Source of the DNA: Pseudomonadota bacterium
GTDB lineage: Bacteria > Pseudomonadota > Gammaproteobacteria > Pseudomonadales > Pseudohongiellaceae
NCBI GenBank assembly: GCA_027623555.1
Contig: JAQBSZ010000012.1
Coordinates: forward strand, 41,507 to 105,506
DNA length: 64,000 nucleotides
Direction: 5' to 3'
Both the position numbers and the translations under genes were made by a program. Within the stretch, counting starts at the first letter, position 1. Each line of letters begins with the position of its first letter. Positions 38,836 to 48,301 of this stretch are shown in pieces. A model generated the notes under the pieces. That model was not told the DNA's origin. It saw nothing but the letters and a program-made list of their open reading frames with translations, and made no database searches.

Positions 38836-39899
38836 ATAGGCAACGCGGCTCTGTCATAATAATTGTCCTATGGACTTCAGTCTTGTTGACGGTGCTGGTA
38901 ACTGCCATGGCCAGCAAGGTTCGTCTCTCTGCCAAGACCGCGTCTCATAATCAGGATGCCAGTATGCAGTGGGCTGCTCTGATGGGCACGGTGAGCTCGG
39001 CAGAGATGGAGCTTATGCTGGAGCGAATGCCGCGCCCGATTGGAGAAGTACTGGAAGAAACCGATGAAGGAGAAATCCGTACGCCCGCCTATCAATTCAA
39101 TGGCCTGGAGCTGGAACTGGCCTACCCGACGGACGAAGACTTCGTGGTACGCATCTATGACCATGCCGGCAAGATAAACCTGAATCGTATTCCCCGGCGC
39201 AATATGCAGCTGCTTATTGAAAAACGCCTGGGCGGGCTGGATGCAGATCCTGAAGAAGTGCAGGATCTGTTGGCCGCCTGGACGGACTGGACGGATTTGA
39301 ATGATCTGGAAGGGTTGAATGGAGCCGAAAAAGAGTACTACGAGGATCTGGATCAGGGTTACAGCCCTCGCAACAACCCTGAACTGGATACCGTCGATGA
39401 GATACTTCACATACGCGGGTTTGCCGACCTTTTCGAAGGCGTGAACCTGGATGCCGCATTTACCATCTACGGCAACACTCGAACTGTAAACCTGAACCTG
39501 GCAACCCGCGAGGCGATGCAACTGTTGCCAGGGCTGGATGAGGAGTTGATCGAGAACATCATTGCCTTCCGTGAGCGCGAAGACATTCAGAATCGCGCCG
39601 AGATCGCCGAGATCGTGCCGTTTGAGAATCTCCAGGAACTGTCAGCCTGGGTAGGCAACAATACGTCCAATATCTATTCGGTGTTTGCCTATCCAAGAAT
39701 TGCGCTGAGCGAGGAAGAATTGGTCGCGATGCTGGTAGCCGACGAGTTCGCCAATCCCGATCCGGTAGTGCAGGCCTACATGGAAATCATCGAAGTGCGC
39801 AGCTATAACAATCTGCCCACTGTCTATATGATCGAGCCTTACGGGCGGTTACCCGATACAGCAGCGGCGAGGGTTCGAGAAGAAGACCTGCTGTTTTAA
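38832..39899 (+). CDS. gspK: type II secretion minor pseudopilin GspK
   Basis: The 355-residue protein starts at ATG 38832, overlapping the gspJ stop (ATGA). The leader MNRQRG precedes SVIIIVLWTSVLLTVLVTA, lacking Glu5, as is normal for GspK, the tip capping pseudopilin. The inserted large domain contains YDHAGKINLNRIPRRNMQLL and a helix-hairpin-helix-like NLNLATREAMQLLPGLDEEL, both typical of GspK. It is the last gene of the operon. No gspC, gspN or prepilin peptidase gene is present in the window. Confidence 0.92.
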   Translation: MNRQRGSVIIIVLWTSVLLTVLVTAMASKVRLSAKTASHNQDASMQWAALMGTVSSAEMELMLERMPRPIGEVLEETDEGEIRTPAYQFNGLELELAYPTDEDFVVRIYDHAGKINLNRIPRRNMQLLIEKRLGGLDADPEEVQDLLAAWTDWTDLNDLEGLNGAEKEYYEDLDQGYSPRNNPELDTVDEILHIRGFADLFEGVNLDAAFTIYGNTRTVNLNLATREAMQLLPGLDEELIENIIAFREREDIQNRAEIAEIVPFENLQELSAWVGNNTSNIYSVFAYPRIALSEEELVAMLVADEFANPDPVVQAYMEIIEVRSYNNLPTVYMIEPYGRLPDTAAARVREEDLLF

Positions 39900-39932
39900 A
39901 AATAGCGAGTAGAAATAGAGAGCAGGAACACA

Positions 39933-39968
39933 GAGTAGGAAAAGAGAGTAGGAAAAGAGAGTAGAAAG
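39933..39968. repeat. short tandem repeat after gspK
   Basis: GAGTAGGAAAAGA is repeated twice, then partially a third time, in a purine-rich stretch between gspK and the convergent wzt gene. It has no hairpin and appears to be simple-sequence DNA. Confidence 0.7.
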
Positions 39969-40039
39969 AGGGACCGGCTTATTTTTTCACATACCCAAAA
40001 ACTGTAGCCAATTTCAAAAATAAATCTTTCCCTATTTCT

Positions 40040-41257
40040 CTACTTCTTAACAACGGACCAATCGGAGTGCATGATTATCGCACCCACGCCCTTGTTTGCC
40101 TCTACATGCAGCTGTTTGCTGAACTTGGTCTCATACCACAACAGCCCACTCTTGTCGGCGAGACCGCCCAGCACGTAAAAGTCGCCGACGCGCATGGCCA
40201 GGTTCCTGACGATTAGCGACACTGTGAAGATATCACCCTTCTTGAACGGACCTTTATCGATGTTGTCGATAGCGGTGCTCAGAAACGAGGCGATCGGTTC
40301 TTCGGCAGACTTCATGAAGGCAAACCCGAAATTACCCTCGATGCCGTCCACCAGCACCTCCACTTCCATCTCCAGGTGTACATCGGCCAGGGCAGTCAGA
40401 GAGCCCAGGAGTTCACCGTCCGGAGATTTAACCGCTAGCGAGTTGATCCTGCAGTCCTGTGTTTTGGTCTCGGTTTCGGCTGCAGCAGGCCCCTCTTCGG
40501 CCGGAATGTCTTCGCTGATGCTGTGATAGACCTTCTTGCTATTACAGAAGTCCTCATAGTGACCCACTACTTTTTCACTATCGCCCATCTCTCTGATCTG
40601 GCCCTTGTGGAGCCAGATCGCGGTGTCACAGAGTTCCTGTACGTGAAACATGGAGTGGCTGCAGAAGATCATGGTCTTGCGCTGCTCGATGAATTCGTTC
40701 ATGCGCTGCACGCATTTCTTCTGAAATGCCAGATCACCGACCGACAAGGCTTCATCGATGACCAAAATGTCGGGCCGCACCATGGTAGCGATGGAGAACG
40801 CAAGCCTGACATACATGCCCGATGAATAGGTCTTGACCGGACGATCGATGAAATAATCGAGTTCGGAGAACTGGATAATGTCATTCTCCAGCTCGGCAAT
40901 ATTCTCGTTGGGAACACCCAACAGCGAGGCGTTCAGGTAGATATTTCGGCGCCCGGTAAACTCGGGATGAAATCCGGCGCCGAGTTCCAGTAAAGCAGCC
41001 ACCTGACCCCTGATGGATATATCGCCGCTGGTCGGCTGCACAGTGCCTACCAGGAGTTTCAGGAGTGTTGATTTTCCAGCACCATTGATACCGATAATGC
41101 CGAGGCTCTGGCCGTCCGGAACCGCGAAGGAGATATCACTGAGCACGTGAAACAGCTTGTGCATTGGGCGGCGTAGTACTAGTTCAGCCAACCGGTCCTG
41201 CGGACGGTCGTAGATCTTGAAGTCCTTGTACAAATTGTTGACTGAAACGCGCGGCAT
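40040..41257 (-). CDS. wzt: polysaccharide ABC exporter ATPase, Wzt type with C-terminal carbohydrate-binding domain
   Basis: The 405-residue protein has an ABC ATPase domain (about 1-245: Walker A IGINGAGKSTLLKLL, signature TYSSGMYVRLAFSIA, Walker B ILVIDEALSVGD) and a C-terminal domain (about 270-400, beginning CRINSLAVKSPDGELLGSLT, with AMRVGDFYVLGGLADKSGLLW) like the Wzt_C domain that recognises the capped end of O-polysaccharide. It works with Wzm to move undecaprenol-linked glycan across the inner membrane. It is 2 bases after wzm. In Caulobacter the S-layer is anchored to such O-polysaccharide, which suits the S-layer genes nearby. Confidence 0.88.
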   Translation of the reverse strand: MPRVSVNNLYKDFKIYDRPQDRLAELVLRRPMHKLFHVLSDISFAVPDGQSLGIIGINGAGKSTLLKLLVGTVQPTSGDISIRGQVAALLELGAGFHPEFTGRRNIYLNASLLGVPNENIAELENDIIQFSELDYFIDRPVKTYSSGMYVRLAFSIATMVRPDILVIDEALSVGDLAFQKKCVQRMNEFIEQRKTMIFCSHSMFHVQELCDTAIWLHKGQIREMGDSEKVVGHYEDFCNSKKVYHSISEDIPAEEGPAAAETETKTQDCRINSLAVKSPDGELLGSLTALADVHLEMEVEVLVDGIEGNFGFAFMKSAEEPIASFLSTAIDNIDKGPFKKGDIFTVSLIVRNLAMRVGDFYVLGGLADKSGLLWYETKFSKQLHVEANKGVGAIIMHSDWSVVKK

Positions 41258-41259
41258 GA

Positions 41260-42066
41260 TTACAGCACATCTCCAAAGGCATGCTTGATTTTTATAAACA
41301 GCCAGCCACCCAACAGGTAGCTTAACAGAGCAACTGGCACAACAATCCGCAGATTCTCCATTGGTAATTCGCCCAGCAAGATGATCTCTCGATACAGGTT
41401 GATAAAGCTGTGCATGGGATTTAGCAAAAACAAGTCCCTGATGCGTTCACTCTGAATAAGCGATATCGGATAGATAATCGGTGTCAGAAAAAACCAGATC
41501 GTTACCAGCAGGGCAACCAACTGTTGCAAGTCTCGCAAAAACACACACAGGGCTGACAACACGGCAACCAATCCCATGGTAAACAGGAACTGTAGAAAAA
41601 GGATAATGGGCAGCCACAGCCATAACCACGAAAGGTAGCCCTGCAGTGCCAGGTACACCAGCAATACACCAAACCCTATAGCATGTGTCAGGTAAGGAAC
41701 GACGGTGCCAACCACCGGAATTATCTGTACCGGAAACATCACCTTGGTGATCAATGGCGCTTTTTCGATGAGCAGGCCGGTAGATTTGCTCATGGCCTCG
41801 GCAAAGGCGAACCAGGGCAGGTAGCCGATCATCATGAAGATCACGAATTCAGTTTGGCCGTACTCTTCGACGGCGCGGATTTGAAACACATAACCGAACA
41901 CGAACGAGTAGATGATGATGTAGACCACCGGGGTGAGAAACAACCAGAGAAAACCGCCAACGGAAGCCGCGAATTGTCCATAGAAATCCTGCCGCGTGAA
42001 GTTGTGAAACAGGCGGTAATGTCTAAACGGGGTAACTACCCATTGCCGAAGCAGCGTAAAAAACAT
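41260..42066 (-). CDS. wzm: polysaccharide ABC exporter permease, Wzm/KpsM type
   Basis: This 268-residue membrane protein has about six helices and ABC-2 family features: LLRQWVVTPFRHYRLFHNFT, DFYGQFAASVGGFLWLFLTP near the start, and LNPMHSFINLYREIILLGE near residue 215. It forms the channel partner of Wzt. No glycosyltransferase genes accompany the pair here, so the glycan must be made by genes elsewhere. It is divergent from the PIG-L gene. Confidence 0.88.
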   Translation of the reverse strand: MFFTLLRQWVVTPFRHYRLFHNFTRQDFYGQFAASVGGFLWLFLTPVVYIIIYSFVFGYVFQIRAVEEYGQTEFVIFMMIGYLPWFAFAEAMSKSTGLLIEKAPLITKVMFPVQIIPVVGTVVPYLTHAIGFGVLLVYLALQGYLSWLWLWLPIILFLQFLFTMGLVAVLSALCVFLRDLQQLVALLVTIWFFLTPIIYPISLIQSERIRDLFLLNPMHSFINLYREIILLGELPMENLRIVVPVALLSYLLGGWLFIKIKHAFGDVL

Positions 42067-42206
42067 GGTATTCCAGTTTTATGGAGTCTCAGGTCGAACT
42101 CGATTTTTCTCGCCTTCGCTTCAAGGCACTGAACTTTGCGCGCCTGCTGCATTACAGATGATCTGTCCGAGGCTGCCATGGCCCGGATACGGCTGCGAAT
42201 TTAACC

Positions 42207-43028
42207 ATGAATCAGGTAAAAAAACTAAAAAACAGCATGGCCAGCCTATATACTCTGGCGTCTGAAGATAACAGGATAGCTTTTGCCAGACCCTCAGTCA
42301 TGCTGAATCCCGAACATGTGCTTATTCCCTTTCAGGCATCGCCACTCCCTGCTGGACCCTGGATAGTGTTTGCCCCCCATGCCGACGATGAGACCTTCGG
42401 CATGGGGGGCAGCCTCCTGAAAGCCCGGCGGGAAGGAGTCGAGACCCATCTGGTTGTTTTGACTGATGGGGCGCTGGGCGGTGAAAGAGACGACCTGGTG
42501 GATATTCGCAGACAGGAAGTAACCAGGGCTGCCGAACGCCTGGGAATAAAAACCCTGCATTGTTGGTCAGAGCCGGACCGGAGTCTTGGTCAGGATGCTC
42601 GCCTGATCGAGAAAATCGCCAACATGCTGATAGAGCTCGCACCGGGCAGTGTTTTCTTCCCCGCTCCTCTGGAAATTCATCCTGATCACCGTGCCACGGC
42701 TTTTCTGGTGTGGTCGGCGCTGCAGAAATCCCGCAATGAAGGCGTGCATCCCACGCCAATCGCCTACGAAATCGGCGTACAGAATCCCATCAACTATTTA
42801 ATTGATATAAGCGCACAGAGTGAAGAGAAGAAGCAGGTAATGGACATCTACGCCAGCCAGAACAGTGAAAACAATTACCAGGAACTCGTGCTGGCACTGG
42901 ATAAAGGCCGTACTTTTTCATTGCCAGAAGAGGTAACGTTCGCGGAAGGGTTCTTTTATTTCAAGACTGAGGATCTGGATCATTCCCTGCAGGAGATGAC
43001 CCACAGGATAGTCGATCTTTACCAGTGA
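42207..43028 (+). CDS. PIG-L family deacetylase
   Basis: The 273-residue protein has the PIG-L/LmbE Zn-dependent de-N-acetylase motif APHADDETFGMGGSLLKARR (the AHPDDE-like metal site at about residue 58) and the second metal His in FPAPLEIHPDHRATAFLVW. These enzymes remove N-acetyl groups from GlcNAc-type sugars. There is no signal peptide, so it should act in the cytoplasm. Beside the Wzt/Wzm exporter it may trim a sugar of the S-layer-anchoring glycan; that is inference from position. It converges on the 174-residue unknown gene. Confidence 0.85.
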   Translation: MNQVKKLKNSMASLYTLASEDNRIAFARPSVMLNPEHVLIPFQASPLPAGPWIVFAPHADDETFGMGGSLLKARREGVETHLVVLTDGALGGERDDLVDIRRQEVTRAAERLGIKTLHCWSEPDRSLGQDARLIEKIANMLIELAPGSVFFPAPLEIHPDHRATAFLVWSALQKSRNEGVHPTPIAYEIGVQNPINYLIDISAQSEEKKQVMDIYASQNSENNYQELVLALDKGRTFSLPEEVTFAEGFFYFKTEDLDHSLQEMTHRIVDLYQ

Positions 43029-43046
43029 ATGAGTGTTAGGAAGGAA

Positions 43047-43571
43047 TTAGTGAAGTGGTGAGTCCGGGGTGCCGATTTCTGTCTGCAAGTCGCCGTCCAT
43101 CCACTCCGGCCACAATGTCATGGGCCATTCTGCCTCAACCCAAAGCGTGTGCAGGATTCCCAACCACTGGCGTAATTGTTGAGTGCTAAAGCTCATCTCC
43201 GCCCGTTGACCATCGGCGCACTTAAATACCAGCAAGACGACGTCTTGGCCGTTCTTGATATCGATCTCTCGGATCAGCCAGTGTTGAGATTCTGGATTCG
43301 GTGCCACAGCTGCCTGTTTAGGTAACTCGGCTTGAGCCGATTGCTGGGCGATGCCCTGCAAGGTAGATTTTGCGCGGCTGTCGATAGCCGTGCTGTGAGT
43401 AATCTCAGGCGCTTCATGCTCCAGCCAGTTAAGGAAATGGCCGAGCAATCTTACCAACAGGCGCTGGGTAAGCCAGAGGATCAGCGTTGCATTGGAATCG
43501 GTTACCGCGGTGAGCCGTATGCGGTCTTCGGTGTCACTGTATTCAGAAGTAATGCGTTCAAGGACAGTCAT
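43047..43571 (-). CDS. protein of unknown function, last gene of the type I exporter operon
   Basis: I do not recognise this 174-residue protein. It has no signal peptide or membrane helix. An N-terminal part (about 1-55: TEDRIRLTAVTDSNATLILW, then LTQRLLVRLLGHFLNWLE) looks like a beta/alpha fold, followed by a low-complexity Gln/Ala linker and a C-terminal part rich in Trp (REIDIKNGQDVVLLVFKCAD, WLGILHTLWVEAEWPMTLWP). It begins 25 bases after the tolC stop, on the same strand, so it is probably part of the exporter operon and may assist cytoplasmic handling of the S-layer substrate. Confidence 0.75.
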   Translation of the reverse strand: MTVLERITSEYSDTEDRIRLTAVTDSNATLILWLTQRLLVRLLGHFLNWLEHEAPEITHSTAIDSRAKSTLQGIAQQSAQAELPKQAAVAPNPESQHWLIREIDIKNGQDVVLLVFKCADGQRAEMSFSTQQLRQWLGILHTLWVEAEWPMTLWPEWMDGDLQTEIGTPDSPLH

Positions 43572-43596
43572 GGGAGAGGGAGAAGATTGGCAAGAA

Positions 43597-44952
43597 CTAG
43601 GCTTGCGGGGGAATCAGCCAGGTCCCCACTTCCAGCATGTCGTCGGCTTCCAGGGTTCCGGTCTCGCGTTTCAACAGCAGCAGGAATTTTACATGCTCAT
43701 AGCGCGTCTGCTGCAGGTCTCGCTCGGCACGGTATTGATCCTGCAGGGCATTGAGCACATCGACCGTGGTCACGGTGCCGAGCGCAAATCCCTGCTGCAT
43801 GGCTTCGGCCGAGAGCCTGGTTGACTCAACGAGGATTCGAGCGGCCTGAGTTCTGGCTGCACTGGATTGTGCCTGCAGGTATGCCGAGCGAACCCGTTCA
43901 CCCGCCTCAAGACGCGCCGCCCGTAACTCGCTCTCGGCAATCCTGCTCCTGCTTCTGGCCTCACTCACCGCAGCCCGGTTACTACCACCTGCATAGAGTG
44001 GAATGGAAACATCCAGACCAATATAGGTATTGTCAGTGCGATTGATTGGCAAGTTGTCAAAGCCGACATCGGAATCCTGACGTTGCGCGATGAAGGTGAC
44101 CCGAGGCATATAGGCCCCCTGTTTCTCCGCGATGCCTTCCTGCGCCGCGCGTAATGCATATTCTCTGGCCTGAATCTGCTGATTCTGCGCCCGGGATTGC
44201 TCCACATAGAATTGCATGTTGTATTCCAGTGGGGGTATTGCGGCCAGATCGTCGAGCGTGAACAGGCCGCCGACGTCCAATCCTGATATTGAGCGCAGTG
44301 CTTCCTCGTGGAGGGCGAGTTCCGCCTCGAGAAATAACTGCTCGGCTTGTACGGCGGCCAGACTGGCCTGGCCCTGGTAGAGATCCGTTATCTGGGCGAG
44401 TTGCCGATCATACAAGCTCTGTATCTGCGCGAGCTGATTGGTAACCGCAGCTAATTCTGAGGAGATAGAATCGAGGGCATCTTCGGCCTGCAACACATTA
44501 AAATATTTATCGGCCACATCGGTGAGCAGGTAGGCCAGCTCGTAGTAATACTCAGCCTCGGCCTGATCTTCAATCAGGGAGGCCTGCTTACGGGCTGAAA
44601 AAGACTGCCAGTTAAACAGCGCCTGGGTAAGCTGTAAGGAATAGCGCTCGCCAGCAAACTCTTGCAGAAGGTCGAATTGATTGCGGCGGTTTTCAGAGAT
44701 GCTGGCATTGGCATTAACCTGAGGCAGCAATCGCCCATTTGCCGCACGTTTGCGGGCTCCGGTTATGTTGAGGTTTTCTTCGGCGATGCGAAGCGAGGGG
44801 CTGTAGTTTATGGCCGCTGTAAAGAAATCTTCCAGGGTGGATCCGGGCAGGCCACTGAACCCCGTATCCAGGTCCTCGGCGGCCCCGCTCATGGCAGAAT
44901 TTAATCCGAGCAGAACCAGCCACAGGTAAGGCAACACATGTAATTTTTTCAT
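43597..44952 (-). CDS. TolC-family outer membrane channel of the type I exporter
   Basis: From the ATG at 44952 the protein is 451 residues with a signal peptide (MKKLHVLPYLWLVLLGLNSAMSGA). Two tandem OEP repeats of coiled-coil and beta segments follow (NYSPSLRIAEENLNITGAR, QLTQALFNWQSF; later MPRVTFIAQRQDSDVGFD, GLDVSIPLYAGGSNRAAVSE, GFALGTVTTVDVLNALQ). These are TolC/RsaF-like. It starts 4 bases after the hlyD stop. It forms the trimeric tunnel out of the cell for the S-layer protein. Confidence 0.93.
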   Translation of the reverse strand: MKKLHVLPYLWLVLLGLNSAMSGAAEDLDTGFSGLPGSTLEDFFTAAINYSPSLRIAEENLNITGARKRAANGRLLPQVNANASISENRRNQFDLLQEFAGERYSLQLTQALFNWQSFSARKQASLIEDQAEAEYYYELAYLLTDVADKYFNVLQAEDALDSISSELAAVTNQLAQIQSLYDRQLAQITDLYQGQASLAAVQAEQLFLEAELALHEEALRSISGLDVGGLFTLDDLAAIPPLEYNMQFYVEQSRAQNQQIQAREYALRAAQEGIAEKQGAYMPRVTFIAQRQDSDVGFDNLPINRTDNTYIGLDVSIPLYAGGSNRAAVSEARSRSRIAESELRAARLEAGERVRSAYLQAQSSAARTQAARILVESTRLSAEAMQQGFALGTVTTVDVLNALQDQYRAERDLQQTRYEHVKFLLLLKRETGTLEADDMLEVGTWLIPPQA

Positions 44953-44956
44953 GACC

Positions 44957-46294
44957 CTAGTCTTCGTTAAAACTGCGTGCCAGTGCATTGGAAAATGGCT
45001 TGAACAGATACTGCAGGAATGTGCGGTTCCCGGTAGAGATGTACACCTCCGCCGGCATACCAGGCATCAACACCAGGTTACCGAGATCCGCCATGCCCTC
45101 CGGAGTAACCTCGATGCGAGCCAAGTAGTAGGGAATTCCGGTATATTCGTCTGTGAAACTGTCTGCCGAGAGGTTTATAACGTTACCAAAAATGGTCGGA
45201 ACCGAGCTGCCAAATGTTGAAAAACGAATCGTCGCTTGCTGGCCCAAAGCCACGCGATCGATATCGATAGTGGCTACCTTGGCTTCAACGATAAGCTCTT
45301 CACCCTGGGGCACGATATCGACAATCTTGCTACCTGGACTGATCACTCCGCCAACGGTATGAAACTGCATACCATTGACGATGCCATCGGACGGAGCCCT
45401 GACCACTGTCCGGGCGACCACATCCCGCATGGCATTTATGCGCTCAGCCACATCGTTGAGATTGGTCTGCGCGTCACCCAATTCGCTGACCACCTCGTTC
45501 TGAAACTCCCGCTTCTGTTGCAGAATCTGCAAGCGTGTCTCGCCGATCTGCACTTCAGTGGAAGCTATGCTGGCAGTGAGATCGGCAGCTTCACCCTGGA
45601 AATTCGCGTGATTGCGCGCCAGCTCTCGCAAGCGAGTCCTGTCTGAGAATCCCTGTTCGAGTAGCGCCTGGGTATCGACAACTTCTTCAGCGTAGGAAGC
45701 CGCCAGTTGTTCTTTACTGGCCTTCAATGCCGTAAGACCTACGACCTTGGATTCCAATTGGCTGATTCGCTGTTCCAGGACCTCCTCGCTACCCTCATTG
45801 GCCGCTTTACGCGCCTGAAAAATTTCGTTCTGTGCACCCATCTCTTCACGGACACGACTGTCATTCCTGTCGAGTATTTCTGGATACACCACCGCATCAA
45901 GATCATCGCGTTCGGCGAGCAGACGAGCCTCTCTTACCTTCAGGGCGACGAATTGACTGTTAGCAATCTCCAACTGGGCCAGTGACTGGGTATTTTCGAT
46001 CATCAAGAGGGGCTGACCTTCGCTAACCATGTCCCCGTTGCGTACCAGGACGGCACCGACGATGCCGCCTTCAAGATGTTGAACCACCTTGCTATAGGAC
46101 TCTACAGTGACTCGACCCGGGGCCTGGGCAGCGCCACCCAGGGGAGCGAATGCAGCCCAACCGCCGAATACGATAAATACCAGGAAGAAGATAAACAGGC
46201 CGACTCGCTTCGGCCCTTCCATGCTGGTTTCTATCTGGTCATCCGGGCTTTCGGTAAAAACGCCTTCGGAAATATTGTCGTCTATGTCAATCAC
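44957..46294 (-). CDS. HlyD-family periplasmic adaptor of the type I exporter
   Basis: The 445-residue membrane fusion protein has a short cytoplasmic N-terminus, one transmembrane helix (about 30-52, VGLFIFFLVFIVFGGWAAF), a biotinyl-lipoyl-like half motif (SKVVQHLEGGIVGAVLVRNG), long coiled coils (about 95-290) and the second lipoyl and beta-barrel part (TVVRAPSDGIVNGMQFHTVG, GMPAEVYISTGNRTFLQYL). These match the PrtE/RsaE branch of HlyD proteins. The start is GTG at 46294. It lies 36 bases after the ABC gene and bridges the ABC and TolC proteins. Confidence 0.95.
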   Translation of the reverse strand: MIDIDDNISEGVFTESPDDQIETSMEGPKRVGLFIFFLVFIVFGGWAAFAPLGGAAQAPGRVTVESYSKVVQHLEGGIVGAVLVRNGDMVSEGQPLLMIENTQSLAQLEIANSQFVALKVREARLLAERDDLDAVVYPEILDRNDSRVREEMGAQNEIFQARKAANEGSEEVLEQRISQLESKVVGLTALKASKEQLAASYAEEVVDTQALLEQGFSDRTRLRELARNHANFQGEAADLTASIASTEVQIGETRLQILQQKREFQNEVVSELGDAQTNLNDVAERINAMRDVVARTVVRAPSDGIVNGMQFHTVGGVISPGSKIVDIVPQGEELIVEAKVATIDIDRVALGQQATIRFSTFGSSVPTIFGNVINLSADSFTDEYTGIPYYLARIEVTPEGMADLGNLVLMPGMPAEVYISTGNRTFLQYLFKPFSNALARSFNED

Positions 46295-46330
46295 TTGTTC
46301 AGCTCGGTATTGAATTGAAAATTCTGCTGG

Positions 46331-48049
46331 CTAGCCAGTCGCCCGACTAGGGGTTTCCACCGGCGCCATCAGGCTTGCAAGCACCTGGTCTTTGGGGCCG
46401 AAACTAAGCGGCGTGCCTTCTTTCATGACCAGGATCTTGTCGACACACTGCAACACCATGGTGCGATGGGTAATGACAATTACGGTACAACCCCGGCTCT
46501 TGATTCTATTGATGGCATCGACCAATTCCTTTTCACCCTGGTCGTCCAGGTTGGAATTGGGTTCGTCAAGCAGCAGCAGTTTGGGATTGCCGTACATGGC
46601 ACGCGCCAGACCGATGCGCTGACGCTGTCCGCCCGATAAAATGCCCCCAACTCCGCCGATGACGGTGTCATAACCCTGGGGCAGACGCAGTACCAGTTCA
46701 TGCACGCCGGACAATTTCGCCGCTGCCACGATCTGCTCCGGATCGGATTGGCCGAAGCGGCAGATATTGTCAGAAATAGTGCCGTCGAACAGTTCGATAT
46801 CCTGTGGCAGGTAGCCCAGGTACGGACCCAACTCCTTGCGGTCCCAGGCAGCGATGTCCGCGCCATCCAGGCGAACCTTGCCACTGGCGGCTGGCCAGAT
46901 ACCCAGGAGTGCGCGGGCCAGGCTGGATTTACCGGAAGCGCTGGGACCGACTATCCCCATCGCTTCGCCTGCCTGAAGCTCCAGAGTCACTCCCTTCACC
47001 ACCGGCACGTTGGTGCCCGGAGGAGCCACGATAAGCGCCTCGACTCCTAATGCTCCCAGAGGTGCTGGCAGGCTCATGGTGTCTTGTTCCGCCGGGAGCT
47101 TGTTCAAGAGTTCTCCCAGGCGATCGTACTGGGCACGGGCCAGCGTGAAGCCTTTCCAGGTACCTACCAGCATGTCAATTGGTGCCAGGGCGCGACCTAA
47201 CAGCAGCGACCCGGCGATGACCATACCCGGCGAAATTTCCTGGCGCAGCGCCAGCATCGCACCCAGACCGAGCAACAGCGACTGCATGATCATGCGCAGA
47301 GACTTGGACAGACTGGTAAGAGTGGCAGCCCGCTTACTTGCCTCGGTCTGTAATTTCAGCACTGAGTTGGCCAGATGTTCCTGCCGGCTGCGGATGTCAT
47401 CCGTCATGCCCATCGCGGCGATCACCTCGGCGTTGCGTAACGAACCGTTAAGCTGATTGCTCGCCCGGTTCCACTGTGAGTTGGCCTCCTGCAGCTTGTC
47501 ATTGGTGGCCTTCTCGTTGGCATAGGCCAGGATAACCATGATTATTCCTGCCAGAATTCCTGAGTAACCAAACCAGGGATGGAACGAGAACATTACAGCA
47601 ATATAAATGGGGAACCAGGGCGCATCGAAGAACGCGAACAGCCCGTTGCCAGTCAGAAACTGTCTCAGGCTGGATAAATCATTGAGTGGCTGTGAATTGC
47701 TTATAATGCCGCCGGTCAACAGGGCGCGCTTGAAAGTGGCTTCGGATACTCGCTGACGTAGATTCTTTTCGATGCGGTTGCTGGCAGTTACCAGGATTTG
47801 CGAACGCACCCATTCGAACCCACCCATGGCCAACAGCAGGGCGACCATTAACAGGGTCAGCATTGCCAGTGTAGTCAGGCTGCCGCTGGACATTACCCGG
47901 TCATACACTTGCAGCATATAGATTATGGGTACCAGCATCAGGACATTGACAGCCGCACTGAAGACACCGGCATAGATAAAGTAGCGTTTTACATCTGTCA
48001 ATGCCGCAGTGAGTTCTGGATAACTGGATTTATTTTGTGTTGTGTTCAT
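46331..48049 (-). CDS. type I secretion ABC transporter (permease/ATPase), PrtD/RsaD type
   Basis: The 572-residue half transporter has six membrane helices (about 25-290) and an ABC ATPase domain with Walker A GPSASGKS (residues 368-375), signature LSGGQRQRIGLARAM and Walker B LLLLDEPNSNLDD. There is no N-terminal C39-like domain, matching the PrtD/RsaD/AprD type that exports RTX and S-layer proteins with an uncleaved C-terminal signal. It is the first gene of the operon ABC-hlyD-tolC-unknown. A Crp-like site is centred about 158 bases upstream of its ATG. Confidence 0.96.
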   Translation of the reverse strand: MNTTQNKSSYPELTAALTDVKRYFIYAGVFSAAVNVLMLVPIIYMLQVYDRVMSSGSLTTLAMLTLLMVALLLAMGGFEWVRSQILVTASNRIEKNLRQRVSEATFKRALLTGGIISNSQPLNDLSSLRQFLTGNGLFAFFDAPWFPIYIAVMFSFHPWFGYSGILAGIIMVILAYANEKATNDKLQEANSQWNRASNQLNGSLRNAEVIAAMGMTDDIRSRQEHLANSVLKLQTEASKRAATLTSLSKSLRMIMQSLLLGLGAMLALRQEISPGMVIAGSLLLGRALAPIDMLVGTWKGFTLARAQYDRLGELLNKLPAEQDTMSLPAPLGALGVEALIVAPPGTNVPVVKGVTLELQAGEAMGIVGPSASGKSSLARALLGIWPAASGKVRLDGADIAAWDRKELGPYLGYLPQDIELFDGTISDNICRFGQSDPEQIVAAAKLSGVHELVLRLPQGYDTVIGGVGGILSGGQRQRIGLARAMYGNPKLLLLDEPNSNLDDQGEKELVDAINRIKSRGCTVIVITHRTMVLQCVDKILVMKEGTPLSFGPKDQVLASLMAPVETPSRATG

Positions 48050-48199
48050 GTTTTATTTTTGTAGGAAACCAAAAGTGACTCGAGCAGTTTTAGAATCTTT
48101 AAACCCGAGTTTCTGAACTCAATAGACAGCAGCGGATCATGCATAGGTATGGGAACTTGCGTATTTTTCAAGTTCACAGGCGGATCTTATTCGTCTGAA

Positions 48200-48215
48200 A
48201 GTGATCCTGATCACT
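48200..48215. promoter_or_regulatory. Crp-like site upstream of the type I exporter operon
   Basis: AGTGATCCTGATCACT is a 5-6-5 palindrome that matches the Crp consensus TGTGA-N6-TCACA at all but the two outermost bases. It lies between the crp-like gene and the exporter operon; the -10 expected at the same distance as in the other two sites is weak here (TGTGAA on the minus strand). Confidence 0.65.
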
Positions 48216-48301
48216 TCGCTCAGGCAATCTTCCCATTAGCTGCCCCTGGTACTTCGGTGGCACCAGTTGCTTCCCCGGGATGCCGAGAACCGGGATTGAT
48301 A

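Noticed and set aside
39933..39968. Purine-rich 13-bp repeats as a CRISPR or regulatory array
   Set aside because: Units are adjacent without spacers and only 2.7 copies exist; simple-sequence DNA is enough to explain it.
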